In this document: piece by piece, positions 13,835 through 19,752 of the stretch
Position numbering within the stretch: the stretch's first letter is position 1
Layout of the letters: every line of letters begins with the position of its first letter
Virus record (IMG/VR): IMGVR_UViG_3300034104_000826
Span: 1-24,069 of that record
Direction: 5' to 3' (one strand)
Source: a virus
Length of the DNA stretch: 24,069 nt
The notes under the pieces: model-generated
The model's database searches: none
Told to the model about the DNA's origin: nothing
The model's input: the letters and a program-made list of their open reading frames with translations, nothing else
Translations under genes and position numbers: made by a program

Positions 13835-14197
13835 TTATAAAAATTTCTTTAATCCAGTCGCGCATCGTTCAATGCTGTTTGCTCGTTCCTGAAGGCTTTT
13901 AATTTGTTCTTGGATAGTTTCCTTACAATCGCTTGTAAAGTAGCCGTTAGAAGTAGCTATTAAAGGAATAATGCCGTTTGTACGTATGTAGTTTACCATT
14001 TTACGCAAACGTACCCCAGTCATTTTAATTTTATAACCTTTCGTGTTTAGGTATTCGTTCATTCGGGTTACTATTAATTCGCTTTTAATAGGGTTCGCCT
14101 TTTTGTAGTTTCGGAATCCGTGAACCACTACTGGCAGAATCTCCATTTCTTCGCTTGTAAGTTCGTGTGTGAACTCTTCAAAATTTGTTACGCTCAT
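13835..14197 (-). CDS. Hypothetical winged-helix-like phage protein (120 aa)
   Basis: A 120-residue protein. Residues 20-100 read as a winged helix: ILPVVVHGFRNYKKANPIKS, ELIVTRMNEYLNTKGYKIK, TGVRLRKMVNYIRTNGIIPL and a turn into GYFTSDCKE, followed by a coiled-coil-like C-terminal helix (IQEQIKSLQERANSIERCAT). This arrangement is common in small Bacteroidetes phage proteins near replication and recombination genes; the role is unproven. It has its own promoter-like element (14221-14250) and is followed by the erf promoter, so it may be separately controlled. Confidence 0.65.
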   Translation of the reverse strand: MSVTNFEEFTHELTSEEMEILPVVVHGFRNYKKANPIKSELIVTRMNEYLNTKGYKIKMTGVRLRKMVNYIRTNGIIPLIATSNGYFTSDCKETIQEQIKSLQERANSIERCATGLKKFL

Positions 14198-14220
14198 AAT
14201 TTAAGTTTTAATTGTTGGTT

Positions 14221-14250
14221 CAAAAGTAATTATATTTTTTAATATTAACT
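14221..14250 (-). promoter_or_regulatory. Divergent copy of the promoter cassette
   Basis: On the minus strand TACTTTTG (14228-14221) fits TAnnTTTG. The spacer (AATATTAAAAAATATAAT) and downstream CAATTAAAA resemble the other promoters, but the expected upstream TTG is replaced by AGTT. It is weaker by sequence than its siblings and drives the gene starting at 14197. It overlaps the last codons of ninG. Confidence 0.55.
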
Positions 14251-14763
14251 TATATCTTTTATCTTTTTTTTATAGATGTTAATTATTTCTTTCAGCTCGT
14301 CTTTTGTAAACTTCCGTGTTTTATGACCTTCCGATTCTAAAAGTGTTAATTGTTCTTCTCCTATCTTGTTAATTAATCCTTTTCGATATTCAATTAGGTT
14401 TCCACTTAAATAGGTATTGCAGTGTTCGCATTGAAGATGGACATTTAACTCATTAAATCGAACGTTCCAATGATTGTTAGCATTGAAGTAATGACCTGCG
14501 TTTTCTTTTAATGGTTTCTTTTGGCAGCTTATACAAACTTGACCTTTATCTCGTAATCTGATATACTTGTTAAAAATAATTTGAGTAGCTTTTATCAATT
14601 CCTGAACAGTCTCTAAATCGTTTTTCATTTTTGCTTTCGTCTTTTTCCAAGTCTTAGCCTTTTCAGATTCTACCCAAACACGAACGCAATCATCTTTTAA
14701 GCAGTATTTCTGCAGGAACTTTACAGGCTCAAATTTCTCTTTGCAGTTTTTACAACGTGACAT
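14245..14763 (-). CDS. ninG: NinG/Rap-like recombination protein
   Basis: A 172-residue NinG family protein; lambda NinG (Rap) is a structure-specific endonuclease acting on branched recombination intermediates. An N-terminal zinc finger has C4, C7, C21 and C26 (KYCLKDDC). The core has CISC (77-80), AGHYFNA (89-95), NVHLQCEHCNTYLSGN (C112, C115) and EYRKGLI. This is the HNH-like C...C...H...C...C arrangement of the family. It overlaps the upstream 97-residue gene by 14 bases. It fits with the ERF and YqaJ proteins as a phage recombination module. Confidence 0.88.
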   Translation of the reverse strand: MSRCKNCKEKFEPVKFLQKYCLKDDCVRVWVESEKAKTWKKTKAKMKNDLETVQELIKATQIIFNKYIRLRDKGQVCISCQKKPLKENAGHYFNANNHWNVRFNELNVHLQCEHCNTYLSGNLIEYRKGLINKIGEEQLTLLESEGHKTRKFTKDELKEIINIYKKKIKDIS

Positions 14764-15043
14764 CTTTAAAATTTAATTGGCTTTTTAAATCTTGAACTTT
14801 GAATTTCTCTTCTTGAAGTAACCTTTCAAGTCTAAAATTTTGCTGTAAAGCTGCTCGATATTCTTTTTCCATAGTTGCGTAAACTAAACTAATTTCTTGA
14901 AGGTCTGCTAAAGTTCTTTCCATTGAATCGATTATATCTTTTCTATTTGGGTGGTTCGTCTTTATCTCTTCTAAACTTATTTTAACTTTCAAGAAAGTAG
15001 TTTGTATTCCTACTTTGGCTGATATAATATTCAATTCGTCCAT
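14750..15043 (-). CDS. Coiled-coil hypothetical protein (97 aa)
   Basis: A 97-residue, almost wholly helical protein with heptad-like hydrophobic spacing (FLKVKISLEEIKTNHPNRK, DIIDSMERTLADLQEI, YRAALQQNFRLERLLQEEKF). No cysteines, no membrane segment. I do not recognise a family. It overlaps ninG by 14 bases and may be a structural or accessory partner of the recombination genes. Confidence 0.65.
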   Translation of the reverse strand: MDELNIISAKVGIQTTFLKVKISLEEIKTNHPNRKDIIDSMERTLADLQEISLVYATMEKEYRAALQQNFRLERLLQEEKFKVQDLKSQLNFKDVTL

Positions 15044-15071
15044 TTATTCGTGTTTTTGCTTGTTATAATAA

Positions 15072-15449
15072 TCAATTTAATTCTTCTCCATTTAATGCAA
15101 AGTATAAATTTTGAAGTTCGTGAACATATTTAATAGAAGTAACATAATAACATCCTGCATCCGAACTATCATTGTTGTAACACCATTCACAATCTTCATA
15201 ATCATAACGTACTGAATTATAATATTTACCTGCTTTAATTTTATAATTATTGTAAAAATTACTATATTCAAAACCTAATTTTAATAACCATTCTTTTGTT
15301 ATTTCAATAGGTGTCAAACAAATTCCAACATAAAAACTACTCGTATTATCGTGTATTTTTACACTGTTATTTGTTCTAATTTCAGTCACTATAACGTGAC
15401 CTTGTTTTCCGTTTAAATAGTTTCCTATTCTTAATTCATTTGTTTTCAT
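15072..15449 (-). CDS. Hypothetical phage protein (125 aa) of the ELRIGNY...VHELQNLYFAL type
   Basis: A 125-residue protein opening MKTNELRIGNYLNG, with CLTPIEITKEWLLKLGFEY centrally and ending VHELQNLYFALNGEEL. This opening and ending recur in Bacteroidetes phage and prophage proteins. The function is unknown to me. The N-terminal half looks beta-rich (GHVIVTEIRTNNSVKIH) like a small barrel. It has four cysteines late in the sequence (CEWC...C and one earlier) without clear zinc-finger spacing. Its DNA is noticeably AT-rich. The start is 2 bases after the upstream helicase-like stop. Confidence 0.7.
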   Translation of the reverse strand: MKTNELRIGNYLNGKQGHVIVTEIRTNNSVKIHDNTSSFYVGICLTPIEITKEWLLKLGFEYSNFYNNYKIKAGKYYNSVRYDYEDCEWCYNNDSSDAGCYYVTSIKYVHELQNLYFALNGEELN

Positions 15450-15451
15450 AA

Positions 15452-16417
15452 TTAAAAAGGGTTTTGTTTCATTTTTTCGCTAAACGAAAGTAATTGTTTT
15501 CCGTTAACTATATCAGGTTCAATTAAAGGTAGTTGTTTAGCTGGAAAACTATTTGACATTTTAGGTCTTACACTTTGCAATGGGTCAACTCCATTAACTT
15601 TAAATCCTAATCCTGAATTAAAATCAAACATAATAGGGTCATTCAATGCTGTGTGCTTACCTCCTGTGTCCATATCTTTTACTTTCTCAACATTTACCCA
15701 CGTTACATATTTCATTGTTTCGTGTTTTACTAACCTATGAATTACAAATAAGTCATCGCAACGATTTGAAAAAGCCTTACCGCCTTCAATATGGTCTTTT
15801 AATGGTGCTTTTAAATGTCCTTTATATTCGCCTTCTTGATAAATATTACCAGTGCGACCACTTTCGCTGTTTGGATGCGTGTTTATGTATATCGTAACTC
15901 CGAACTTATTGCAGAAATCACGGCAAGAATTTAAAAAATTATAGTTAGATTGGAAGTCCATTTGTCTATCTAACCCAGTAAATGGGTCAATTAATGCTAC
16001 ATTGCACTCGCTTTCTTCAAACAACTTCAATAACTCATTTGGCTTGTAAAGATTTTTATTGCTTATGAATTTAAACTGCTGTTCAAGTATTGTTATTCCT
16101 GAATTTATTTGTTGATAGGTTAAATCCTTAAATCTTATTCCATAATACATCTGAAGCAAGTCACGTAATATTGTAGCTTTTTTATTTTCACCGCTCCAAA
16201 TGCAAAACTTTAAATCGTGTTTAAGTGCAAGTGTTAAGAAATACCAATTAATCCAATAGGTCTTACCAACGTTATCGTGTCCGAGAATTATGTTTAGTTG
16301 GTTAGGTTTAAATCTAATGTATTCATCTAAATCGCAACCTATTTTTAGTCCGTCTTTTATTTTGCCGTCTTTGTAATCTAAAAGATATTGTAGGCAATCG
16401 CCTTCTTGTGTTATCAT
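15452..16417 (-). CDS. RecA-fold ATPase, DnaB/RepA-like replicative helicase candidate
   Basis: A 321-residue P-loop ATPase. Walker A is GHDNVGKT at 46-53, FCIWSGENKK at 71-80 resembles the conserved E-containing motif after it, Walker B is NVALIDPF at 139-146 (D144), and YINTHPNSESGRTGN (178-192) matches the motif 3/H-region of DnaB/RepA-type RecA-like ATPases. A DnaB N-terminal collar domain is missing, so a RepA-like or single-domain helicase is more likely than full DnaB. The C-terminus is a disordered-looking tail. It overlaps the DUF6291-like gene as ATGA, which suggests an initiator plus helicase pair. Confidence 0.78.
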   Translation of the reverse strand: MITQEGDCLQYLLDYKDGKIKDGLKIGCDLDEYIRFKPNQLNIILGHDNVGKTYWINWYFLTLALKHDLKFCIWSGENKKATILRDLLQMYYGIRFKDLTYQQINSGITILEQQFKFISNKNLYKPNELLKLFEESECNVALIDPFTGLDRQMDFQSNYNFLNSCRDFCNKFGVTIYINTHPNSESGRTGNIYQEGEYKGHLKAPLKDHIEGGKAFSNRCDDLFVIHRLVKHETMKYVTWVNVEKVKDMDTGGKHTALNDPIMFDFNSGLGFKVNGVDPLQSVRPKMSNSFPAKQLPLIEPDIVNGKQLLSFSEKMKQNPF

Positions 16418-17001
16418 TGTTTAGGTTTTAGGAATCCGAGTTTAATTGCTTTCAGTTCTTCAGGTGAAATACCTTCCGTTTGTTTAGGTTGGTTTCTATT
16501 TAACCAATTTTTAGCTGTCAAATATAAAGAACTAAATTTTTTATTTTGAGAATAATTTTCGATTTGGTCTAAAATATCATCAACCTGTTGTTTAGTATAA
16601 TCAATGCATAACTTGTTAAACTCGTCAACTGAAATAGATAAATGTTTAAATGCTCTATATATATTTTCTTTATTATTATCATTATCATTATCATTCTTAT
16701 TATCGGCTTTTTTGGGTTTTTCAAAAACCACTTGGGTTTTTTGGGTTTCAGTGGTTTTTTTTGGTCGACCACCTTTAGAACCATTATTCCTATTGCGTTC
16801 ACACGTTAAATTGTATTTTTCTAAATCACGTTCAAATTGATTTTTAAACGGAATAAAAGCCATACGCATCGCAAAATCTAACTCAGGTTCTTTTCCTGAA
16901 TTATAATCTCGAATCGCTTTAAATAAAATTCCTGCTTGTTCGTTTGTTAGTTCATCTAATACCGACAAACTGTCTAAGTGTAAAATAAATCCTGTTTTCA
17001 T
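16414..17001 (-). CDS. DUF6291-like, probable replication-initiation protein (195 aa)
   Basis: A 195-residue protein whose N-terminus (FILHLDSLSVLDELTNEQAG, LFKAIRDYNSGKEPELDF, MAFIPFKNQFERDLEKYN, then NRNNGSKGGRPKK) matches the DUF6291 pattern in phage and prophage replication proteins. A low-complexity Lys/Asp/Asn linker (about 97-112) encoded by a microsatellite follows, then a C-terminal helical domain (SVDEFNKLCIDYTKQQVDDI, LYLTAKNWLNRN) like the DnaD/replisome-organiser tail. It precedes and overlaps the helicase-like gene, fitting an initiator/loader role. Function is inferred from layout and context. Confidence 0.72.
   Translation of the reverse strand: MKTGFILHLDSLSVLDELTNEQAGILFKAIRDYNSGKEPELDFAMRMAFIPFKNQFERDLEKYNLTCERNRNNGSKGGRPKKTTETQKTQVVFEKPKKADNKNDNDNDNNKENIYRAFKHLSISVDEFNKLCIDYTKQQVDDILDQIENYSQNKKFSSLYLTAKNWLNRNQPKQTEGISPEELKAIKLGFLKPKQ
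16671..16704. repeat. ATTATC-type microsatellite in the linker of the DUF6291-like gene
   Basis: Plus-strand TATTATTATCATTATCATTA and continuation: about four near-perfect ATTATC units. On the coding strand it encodes the Asp/Asn/Lys linker. In-frame six-base units could expand or contract without breaking the frame. Confidence 0.7.
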
Positions 17002-17105
17002 ATTTACTGCTCTAAAATGAAAAACGCCTTTAAACTTTCGGGGAGCAGCCCTACTTGTCTAAAGACGTTCAATAATGTTTTTAAAAGTTCCTGCTCGAAC
17101 AATTA
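17002..17105 (-). promoter_or_regulatory. Structured 5' leader of the replication operon (candidate)
   Basis: The transcript from the 17106-17135 promoter has a leader of about 100 bases. On the minus strand GAGCAG (17096-17091) can pair with CTGCTC (17048-17043), and a second GAGCAG (17012-17007), six bases from the start codon, can pair with the same CTGCTC. AACTTT and AAAGTT offer an additional crossing pairing. Mutually exclusive pairings near a start codon are typical of regulatory leaders. No known riboswitch consensus recognised. Confidence 0.35.
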
Positions 17106-17135
17106 CAAATATAATAATTATTTTTTAATCAAAAA
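17106..17135 (-). promoter_or_regulatory. Promoter-like element for the replication operon
   Basis: On the minus strand TTTTTG (17135-17130) precedes TATATTTG (17113-17106) with a 16-base spacer, shorter than the usual 19. The downstream GTAATTG and the spacer AATAATTATT resemble the sibling promoters. It overlaps the 3' end of the preceding small gene. Transcription would enter the leader and the gene starting at 17001. Confidence 0.55.
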
Positions 17136-17287
17136 TGATTTTCTTCTAAAATTGTTGGTATTAATTCATCAAGTTGATAAAACTCATCCATTTCACGAAT
17201 ACCATTTGAATAAGTAGCACGATAATAACTTAACCAAGTTTCAGGGTTAGTTTCTAAAATTGCTTTTTTTAATACGTATCTATACAT
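17129..17287 (-). CDS. Hypothetical small protein (52 aa, or 61 aa from an earlier start)
   Basis: From ATG 17287 it encodes 52 residues (MYRYVLKKAILETNPETWLS, then YRATYSNGIREMDEFYQLDELIPTI). I chose this start because it overlaps the stop of the preceding 39-residue gene by only 8 bases. ATG 17314 would add nine residues (MDIIKTLKT) and a 35-base overlap. Unrecognised. Basic N-terminal half, acidic C-terminal half. Last of the tiny-gene string; its 3' end holds the next promoter's upstream element. Confidence 0.5.
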   Translation of the reverse strand: MYRYVLKKAILETNPETWLSYYRATYSNGIREMDEFYQLDELIPTILEENHF

Positions 17288-17399
17288 CGTTTTCAGGGTT
17301 TTTATAATATCCATTCGCTACGTTAACACGAACCCTCCATTGCTTTATTTTACGATAGTCAATCTTTTGCTTAGGGTTGTACAATATAAGAACTCTCAT
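17280..17399 (-). CDS. Hypothetical very small basic protein (39 aa)
   Basis: From ATG 17399 to TAG 17282-17280: MRVLILYNPKQKIDYRKIKQ, then WRVRVNVANGYYKNPENDV. The start overlaps the preceding stop as ATGA, the same junction type as its upstream neighbours, and it fills an otherwise empty 80-base gap. Many Arg/Lys residues. No family recognised. Real on coupling evidence, but short. Confidence 0.45.
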   Translation of the reverse strand: MRVLILYNPKQKIDYRKIKQWRVRVNVANGYYKNPENDV

Positions 17400-17578
17400 A
17401 GCTTTTCTATTTTATAATCCCACTCAATATATTGTTGCAAAGTGTCAAGTTCATTTTCTTTGCCAGTGTAATCATAATCAACTTGCCTTAAATATCCATC
17501 ACCATTATCAAAACAATACCACCAAAAACCACCATTTGGATCCACTGAATCTTCTAACCATACTCTATAATTTTTCAT
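17396..17578 (-). CDS. Hypothetical small acidic protein (60 aa)
   Basis: A 60-residue acidic, aromatic-rich protein (MKNYRVWLEDSVDPNGGFWW, YCFDNGDGYLRQVDYDYTGK). Its strongly negative composition with many Trp and Tyr resembles DNA-mimic or inhibitor-type phage proteins in general character, but no family is recognised. ATGA overlaps on both sides tie it to a translationally coupled string of tiny genes. Confidence 0.55.
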   Translation of the reverse strand: MKNYRVWLEDSVDPNGGFWWYCFDNGDGYLRQVDYDYTGKENELDTLQQYIEWDYKIEKL

Positions 17579-17763
17579 AGCTTTTCTATTTCTGTTATAA
17601 CTTCTTTTAAAAACTTAATCCGTGTTAATGTAAGCGTTTCCTGGATACGCTGGTGACAAGTAAATATAGCGCAGTTGCGTGCCGTCTTATAGTCTTTAAT
17701 ATGCAGTCCTACATAGAATTTATCTACTAATTCAACAGCGAACTTTTTAGGATCTTGGTTCAT
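17575..17763 (-). CDS. Hypothetical small protein (62 aa)
   Basis: A 62-residue helical protein (MNQDPKKFAVELVDKFYVGL, KTARNCAIFTCHQRIQETLT, KFLKEVITEIEKL). The AVELVDKFY and late IQETLTL elements recall short Bacteroidetes phage proteins, but no function is known to me. ATGA overlaps both neighbours. Two cysteines, no membrane segment. Confidence 0.6.
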   Translation of the reverse strand: MNQDPKKFAVELVDKFYVGLHIKDYKTARNCAIFTCHQRIQETLTLTRIKFLKEVITEIEKL

Positions 17764-17975
17764 ACGTTTGATTTTATAATTATTTCGTTATGGTTAATTA
17801 CTTTAAAGCTACGCATTCTTTCGTATTTCTGCATAAACTGAAGGTTCATTTTATCGTAAACATCCTCGTGATATTCTTTGCCTTGTAAAAGCAATTCTTT
17901 TAAACGTTCTATTTGCTGCAATAAGACGGATTCATTCGTCCATTCGAACACCGCTGTAACTTCTTTTGCTTTCAT
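17760..17975 (-). CDS. Hypothetical small coiled-coil protein (71 aa)
   Basis: A 71-residue protein with EWTNESVLLQQIERLKELLLQGKEY as a probable amphipathic/coiled-coil helix and a basic C-terminal half (KYERMRSFKVINHNEIIIKS). Start and stop overlap neighbours as ATGA. Unrecognised family. Confidence 0.6.
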   Translation of the reverse strand: MKAKEVTAVFEWTNESVLLQQIERLKELLLQGKEYHEDVYDKMNLQFMQKYERMRSFKVINHNEIIIKSNV

Positions 17976-18142
17976 ATTCTAATCATATTATTGTTTTCAT
18001 CAAATCTTACATTATAGGCTTTAGCCTCACAAATACGCATATAAAGTTCAATGTTAAACCTACCTAAATTCTTTTTCTTTTGGTCGTGCCAATAGTTAAT
18101 TATTTCAAGAAAAGTTGGTTTCGTGTTTTTCTTCGTTCTCAT
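17972..18142 (-). CDS. Hypothetical small basic protein (56 aa)
   Basis: From ATG 18142 it encodes 56 residues (MRTKKNTKPTFLEIINYWHD, QKKKNLGRFNIELYMRICEA, KAYNVRFDENNNMIRI). The frame is open further upstream, but ATG 18142 overlaps the stop of the preceding membrane-protein gene as ATGA and gives a sensible protein, so I use it. Basic N-terminus, no family recognised. Confidence 0.6.
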   Translation of the reverse strand: MRTKKNTKPTFLEIINYWHDQKKKNLGRFNIELYMRICEAKAYNVRFDENNNMIRI

Positions 18143-18285
18143 CGCATAAAAATTAAAAGTGAATACAATGCACCAATCGTTACAAGAAGTAGCGGGAAAA
18201 AGCCTAAAAAGCACCTTAAAATGTCTTTATGTTCTTCATTCGCTGGGGTAACTTGGTCTAACAAGTCGTAAAAGTAATTTTTCAT
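18139..18285 (-). CDS. Small membrane protein (48 aa)
   Basis: From ATG 18285 to TGA 18141-18139: MKNYFYDLLDQVTPANEEHK, then DILRCFLGFFPLLLVTIGAL and YSLLIFMR. One hydrophobic helix at about residues 25-46. It is the first gene after the 18311 promoter, with a leader of about 20 bases, so it is probably among the earliest proteins made. Function unknown; small early membrane proteins can act in superinfection exclusion or host takeover (inference). Confidence 0.6.
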   Translation of the reverse strand: MKNYFYDLLDQVTPANEEHKDILRCFLGFFPLLLVTIGALYSLLIFMR

Positions 18286-18310
18286 AGTTTAAATATTTAA
18301 TTGTGTTGAG

Positions 18311-18340
18311 CAAATATACTATTCTTTTAAATATAATGTT
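18311..18340 (-). promoter_or_regulatory. Bacteroidetes-type promoter of the early gene string
   Basis: TATATTTG on the minus strand (18318-18311), with the cassette spacer (TATATTTAAAAGAATAG) and downstream CAATTAAA seen at 11252 and 13789. The upstream box at 19-base spacing reads TAAC instead of TTTG, so it may be weaker or activator-dependent. First gene starts at 18285. Confidence 0.65.
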
Positions 18341-18364
18341 ACATTTTTAACAAAATATTTTTTC

Positions 18365-18466
18365 AGAATTAAGAATCAGCAATAATTGCTTACGGGGGTA
18401 TCTCTTAGAAATTTAATTCATTTATACATATATACCCAATAGGAGTGTTTCTTAATTCTTAATTCT
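18365..18466. repeat. Nested inverted repeat in the gene-free gap
   Basis: AGAATTAAGAAT (18365-18376) is the exact reverse complement of ATTCTTAATTCT (18455-18466). Inside it GGGTAT (18396-18401) mirrors ATACCC (18432-18437). The outer arm is flanked by a tandem TTAATTC repeat (18452-18465). No ORF is supported in 18286-18546. Candidate operator, origin or cruciform; nothing identifies which. Confidence 0.6.
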
Positions 18467-18471
18467 ATAAA

Positions 18472-18501
18472 CTAAAAAACCCCTACCGAAGTAGAGGTTT
18501 C
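18472..18501 (-). terminator. Rho-independent terminator after the lysis cassette
   Basis: On the minus strand AACCTCTAC (18499-18491), tetraloop TTCG, then GTAGGGGTT (18486-18478, one G-T pair) and TTTT. A UUCG-type stable loop with a 9-bp stem and T run: a strong intrinsic terminator for the late transcript. Confidence 0.9.
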
Positions 18502-18546
18502 CTAACAATTAAAATTATGAAATATGCAAAAATCAGTACAAAGATA

Positions 18547-18768
18547 TTATTTTATTCTACGTAACAAAACTTTTTTTAATATTTTTCCTACTAACTTGAA
18601 AAAACCGCCGTTAGCCTCAACTTTCACCTCAGACCCTTCGGCAGTCTTCTCAACCTTTACATCTAAATTCTTAGAATCGTAATCTACTTTTACTTCTCCG
18701 TCTTTGCGTTCAACCTTAACGTCTATGTTTTCGGTATCTACTTCTACTTTTAAATTTTTCTTTGCCAT
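18547..18768 (-). CDS. Small beta-repeat protein with cationic amphipathic C-terminus (73 aa)
   Basis: A 73-residue protein. Residues 1-52 alternate charged and hydrophobic residues in an imperfect repeat (LKVEVDTENIDVKVERKDG, EVKVDYDSKNLDVKVEK, GSEVKVEAN), suggesting stacked beta strands. Residues 53-73 (GGFFKLVGKILKKVLLRRIK) form a strongly cationic amphipathic helix like a membrane-active peptide. It overlaps the endolysin stop as TAATG and is the last gene before the terminator, so it belongs to the lysis cassette. I have seen similar VEVxTxNVDVxVER-type small proteins in Bacteroidetes phages without known function. An outer-membrane-disrupting role is a hypothesis. Confidence 0.7.
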   Translation of the reverse strand: MAKKNLKVEVDTENIDVKVERKDGEVKVDYDSKNLDVKVEKTAEGSEVKVEANGGFFKLVGKILKKVLLRRIK

Positions 18769-19286
18769 TATGCTTCATTTGTTGTTATTACTCCTTTTGG
18801 CTCTAAATGCACTTTGCGCACGTTTGAAGGCTGCGCTATCTTCCATGCTGTTCTACGTGCCTGATTCAATCTATTCTTAGCGATACGTGAAACGCTTACT
18901 GAATTGTTTTGATTACCACCCAACACGTGATAGTGCGTTTGGTCTTCACCTACATAAATTCCTACGTGTCCGCCTCCATTTCTTTTGAATGTAAGAACAT
19001 CGCCTAACATTGGTTCAGTTACTTTAGTTCCGTATTTATTCCAGTTTAAAGCCCATAACGGACGCTCAACTACTTGAAGCCCCGCGGACTTTGCGCAGTA
19101 AGCTATAAACAAACCGCACCAAGGTATCTCATCATTCGTGTAAACATTTGATAAACCTAAGTCTTTAGCCCACCCTAATATTATAGGATTATGCGTTTTA
19201 CCTACAAACTCTTTAACTCCAAGTTGTTTAACTGCCTGAACTAATATTCTCGGAGCCTTTTGTTTTTTTAACCAGTCGTAACTCAT
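18768..19286 (-). CDS. Endolysin, papain-like (TIGR02594/CHAP-type) peptidoglycan hydrolase
   Basis: A 172-residue cell-wall hydrolase. IPWCGLFIAYC (C57) carries the catalytic cysteine, GGHVGIYVGE (H107) the histidine and LGGNQNNSVSVS the conserved Asn-containing strand, the TIGR02594/NlpC-P60/CHAP-like cysteine peptidase pattern. PMLGDVLTFKR is the usual PxxGDVV segment. No signal peptide, so export depends on the holin-like protein upstream. It overlaps the holin-like gene by ATGA and the downstream small gene by TAATG. High confidence in fold and lysis role; cleavage bond not determinable. Confidence 0.9.
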   Translation of the reverse strand: MSYDWLKKQKAPRILVQAVKQLGVKEFVGKTHNPIILGWAKDLGLSNVYTNDEIPWCGLFIAYCAKSAGLQVVERPLWALNWNKYGTKVTEPMLGDVLTFKRNGGGHVGIYVGEDQTHYHVLGGNQNNSVSVSRIAKNRLNQARRTAWKIAQPSNVRKVHLEPKGVITTNEA

Positions 19287-19498
19287 TCTTCGTTTATTTC
19301 GTCTTTTGGTATTACAGCGTATTTACTTGTATCGTTTACATCTTGATGAACTGCGGAACTATTGCCTTTTCCGTAACAGTCGTAAAGGCGGTGTTTTAAT
19401 TCCTGAACTTCGCTATGCGTATACCATAACCATAACGCAAGTACTCCAGTAGCGCCTTGCTTTTTAATTATTTCTAAAAATTTGGTTATATCAATCAT
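19283..19498 (-). CDS. Holin-like small membrane protein (71 aa)
   Basis: A 71-residue protein with one short hydrophobic segment (GATGVLALWLWYT, about 15-28) after a basic N-terminus (MIDITKFLEIIKKQ) and a hydrophilic C-terminal half (SEVQELKHRLYDCYGKGNSS). Directly precedes and overlaps the endolysin gene (ATGA), the usual holin position. One membrane helix fits a class III holin or a spanin-like accessory. Identification rests on position and topology only. Confidence 0.6.
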   Translation of the reverse strand: MIDITKFLEIIKKQGATGVLALWLWYTHSEVQELKHRLYDCYGKGNSSAVHQDVNDTSKYAVIPKDEINEE

Positions 19499-19503
19499 TG
19501 TAA

Positions 19504-19752
19504 TTAATTTTCTATTGGTGGGAATGGTGGTGTTGTTACTTCAAAAGTTTCTGGTTCTCCTAAAACAGCTTTTAAACTATCATCAAAAATAATATACCAA
19601 AATATTGGAGTATCATATTCAGCTGTTTGATAGTTAACCCAATTTTGCGTAACGTCATCTGGTGAAACTGGAATACCATAATAAGAATCTATTTGCTCTC
19701 TTGCATTAATAGCATCTTGTTCATTCGTATATTTATATCCTACAATTTCCAT
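19504..19752 (-). CDS. Hypothetical protein after the lectin-like fibre (82 aa)
   Basis: An 82-residue acidic protein (MEIVGYKYTNEQDAINAREQ, IDSYYGIPVSPDDVTQNWVN, IFWYIIFDDSLKAVLGEPE) ending in a proline-rich tail TTPPFPPIEN. The start overlaps the fibre stop as TAATG. Small proteins in this position in phages are often fibre-assembly chaperones or fibre-tip proteins; this is a positional guess. No membrane segment. Confidence 0.65.
   Translation of the reverse strand: MEIVGYKYTNEQDAINAREQIDSYYGIPVSPDDVTQNWVNYQTAEYDTPIFWYIIFDDSLKAVLGEPETFEVTTPPFPPIEN

Noticed and set aside
16569-16802. Alternative minus frame inside the DUF6291-like gene, with an A8 tract and a hairpin (ACCACT/AGTGGT) suggesting programmed frameshifting
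   Set aside because: The hairpin touches the slippery tract with no spacer, and the alternative frame is low-complexity Ile/Lys/Pro without protein-like features.
17002-17105. preQ1 riboswitch in the replication leader or the 11321-11449 island
   Set aside because: No match to the preQ1-I, -II or -III consensus, and neither lies directly before the que genes.
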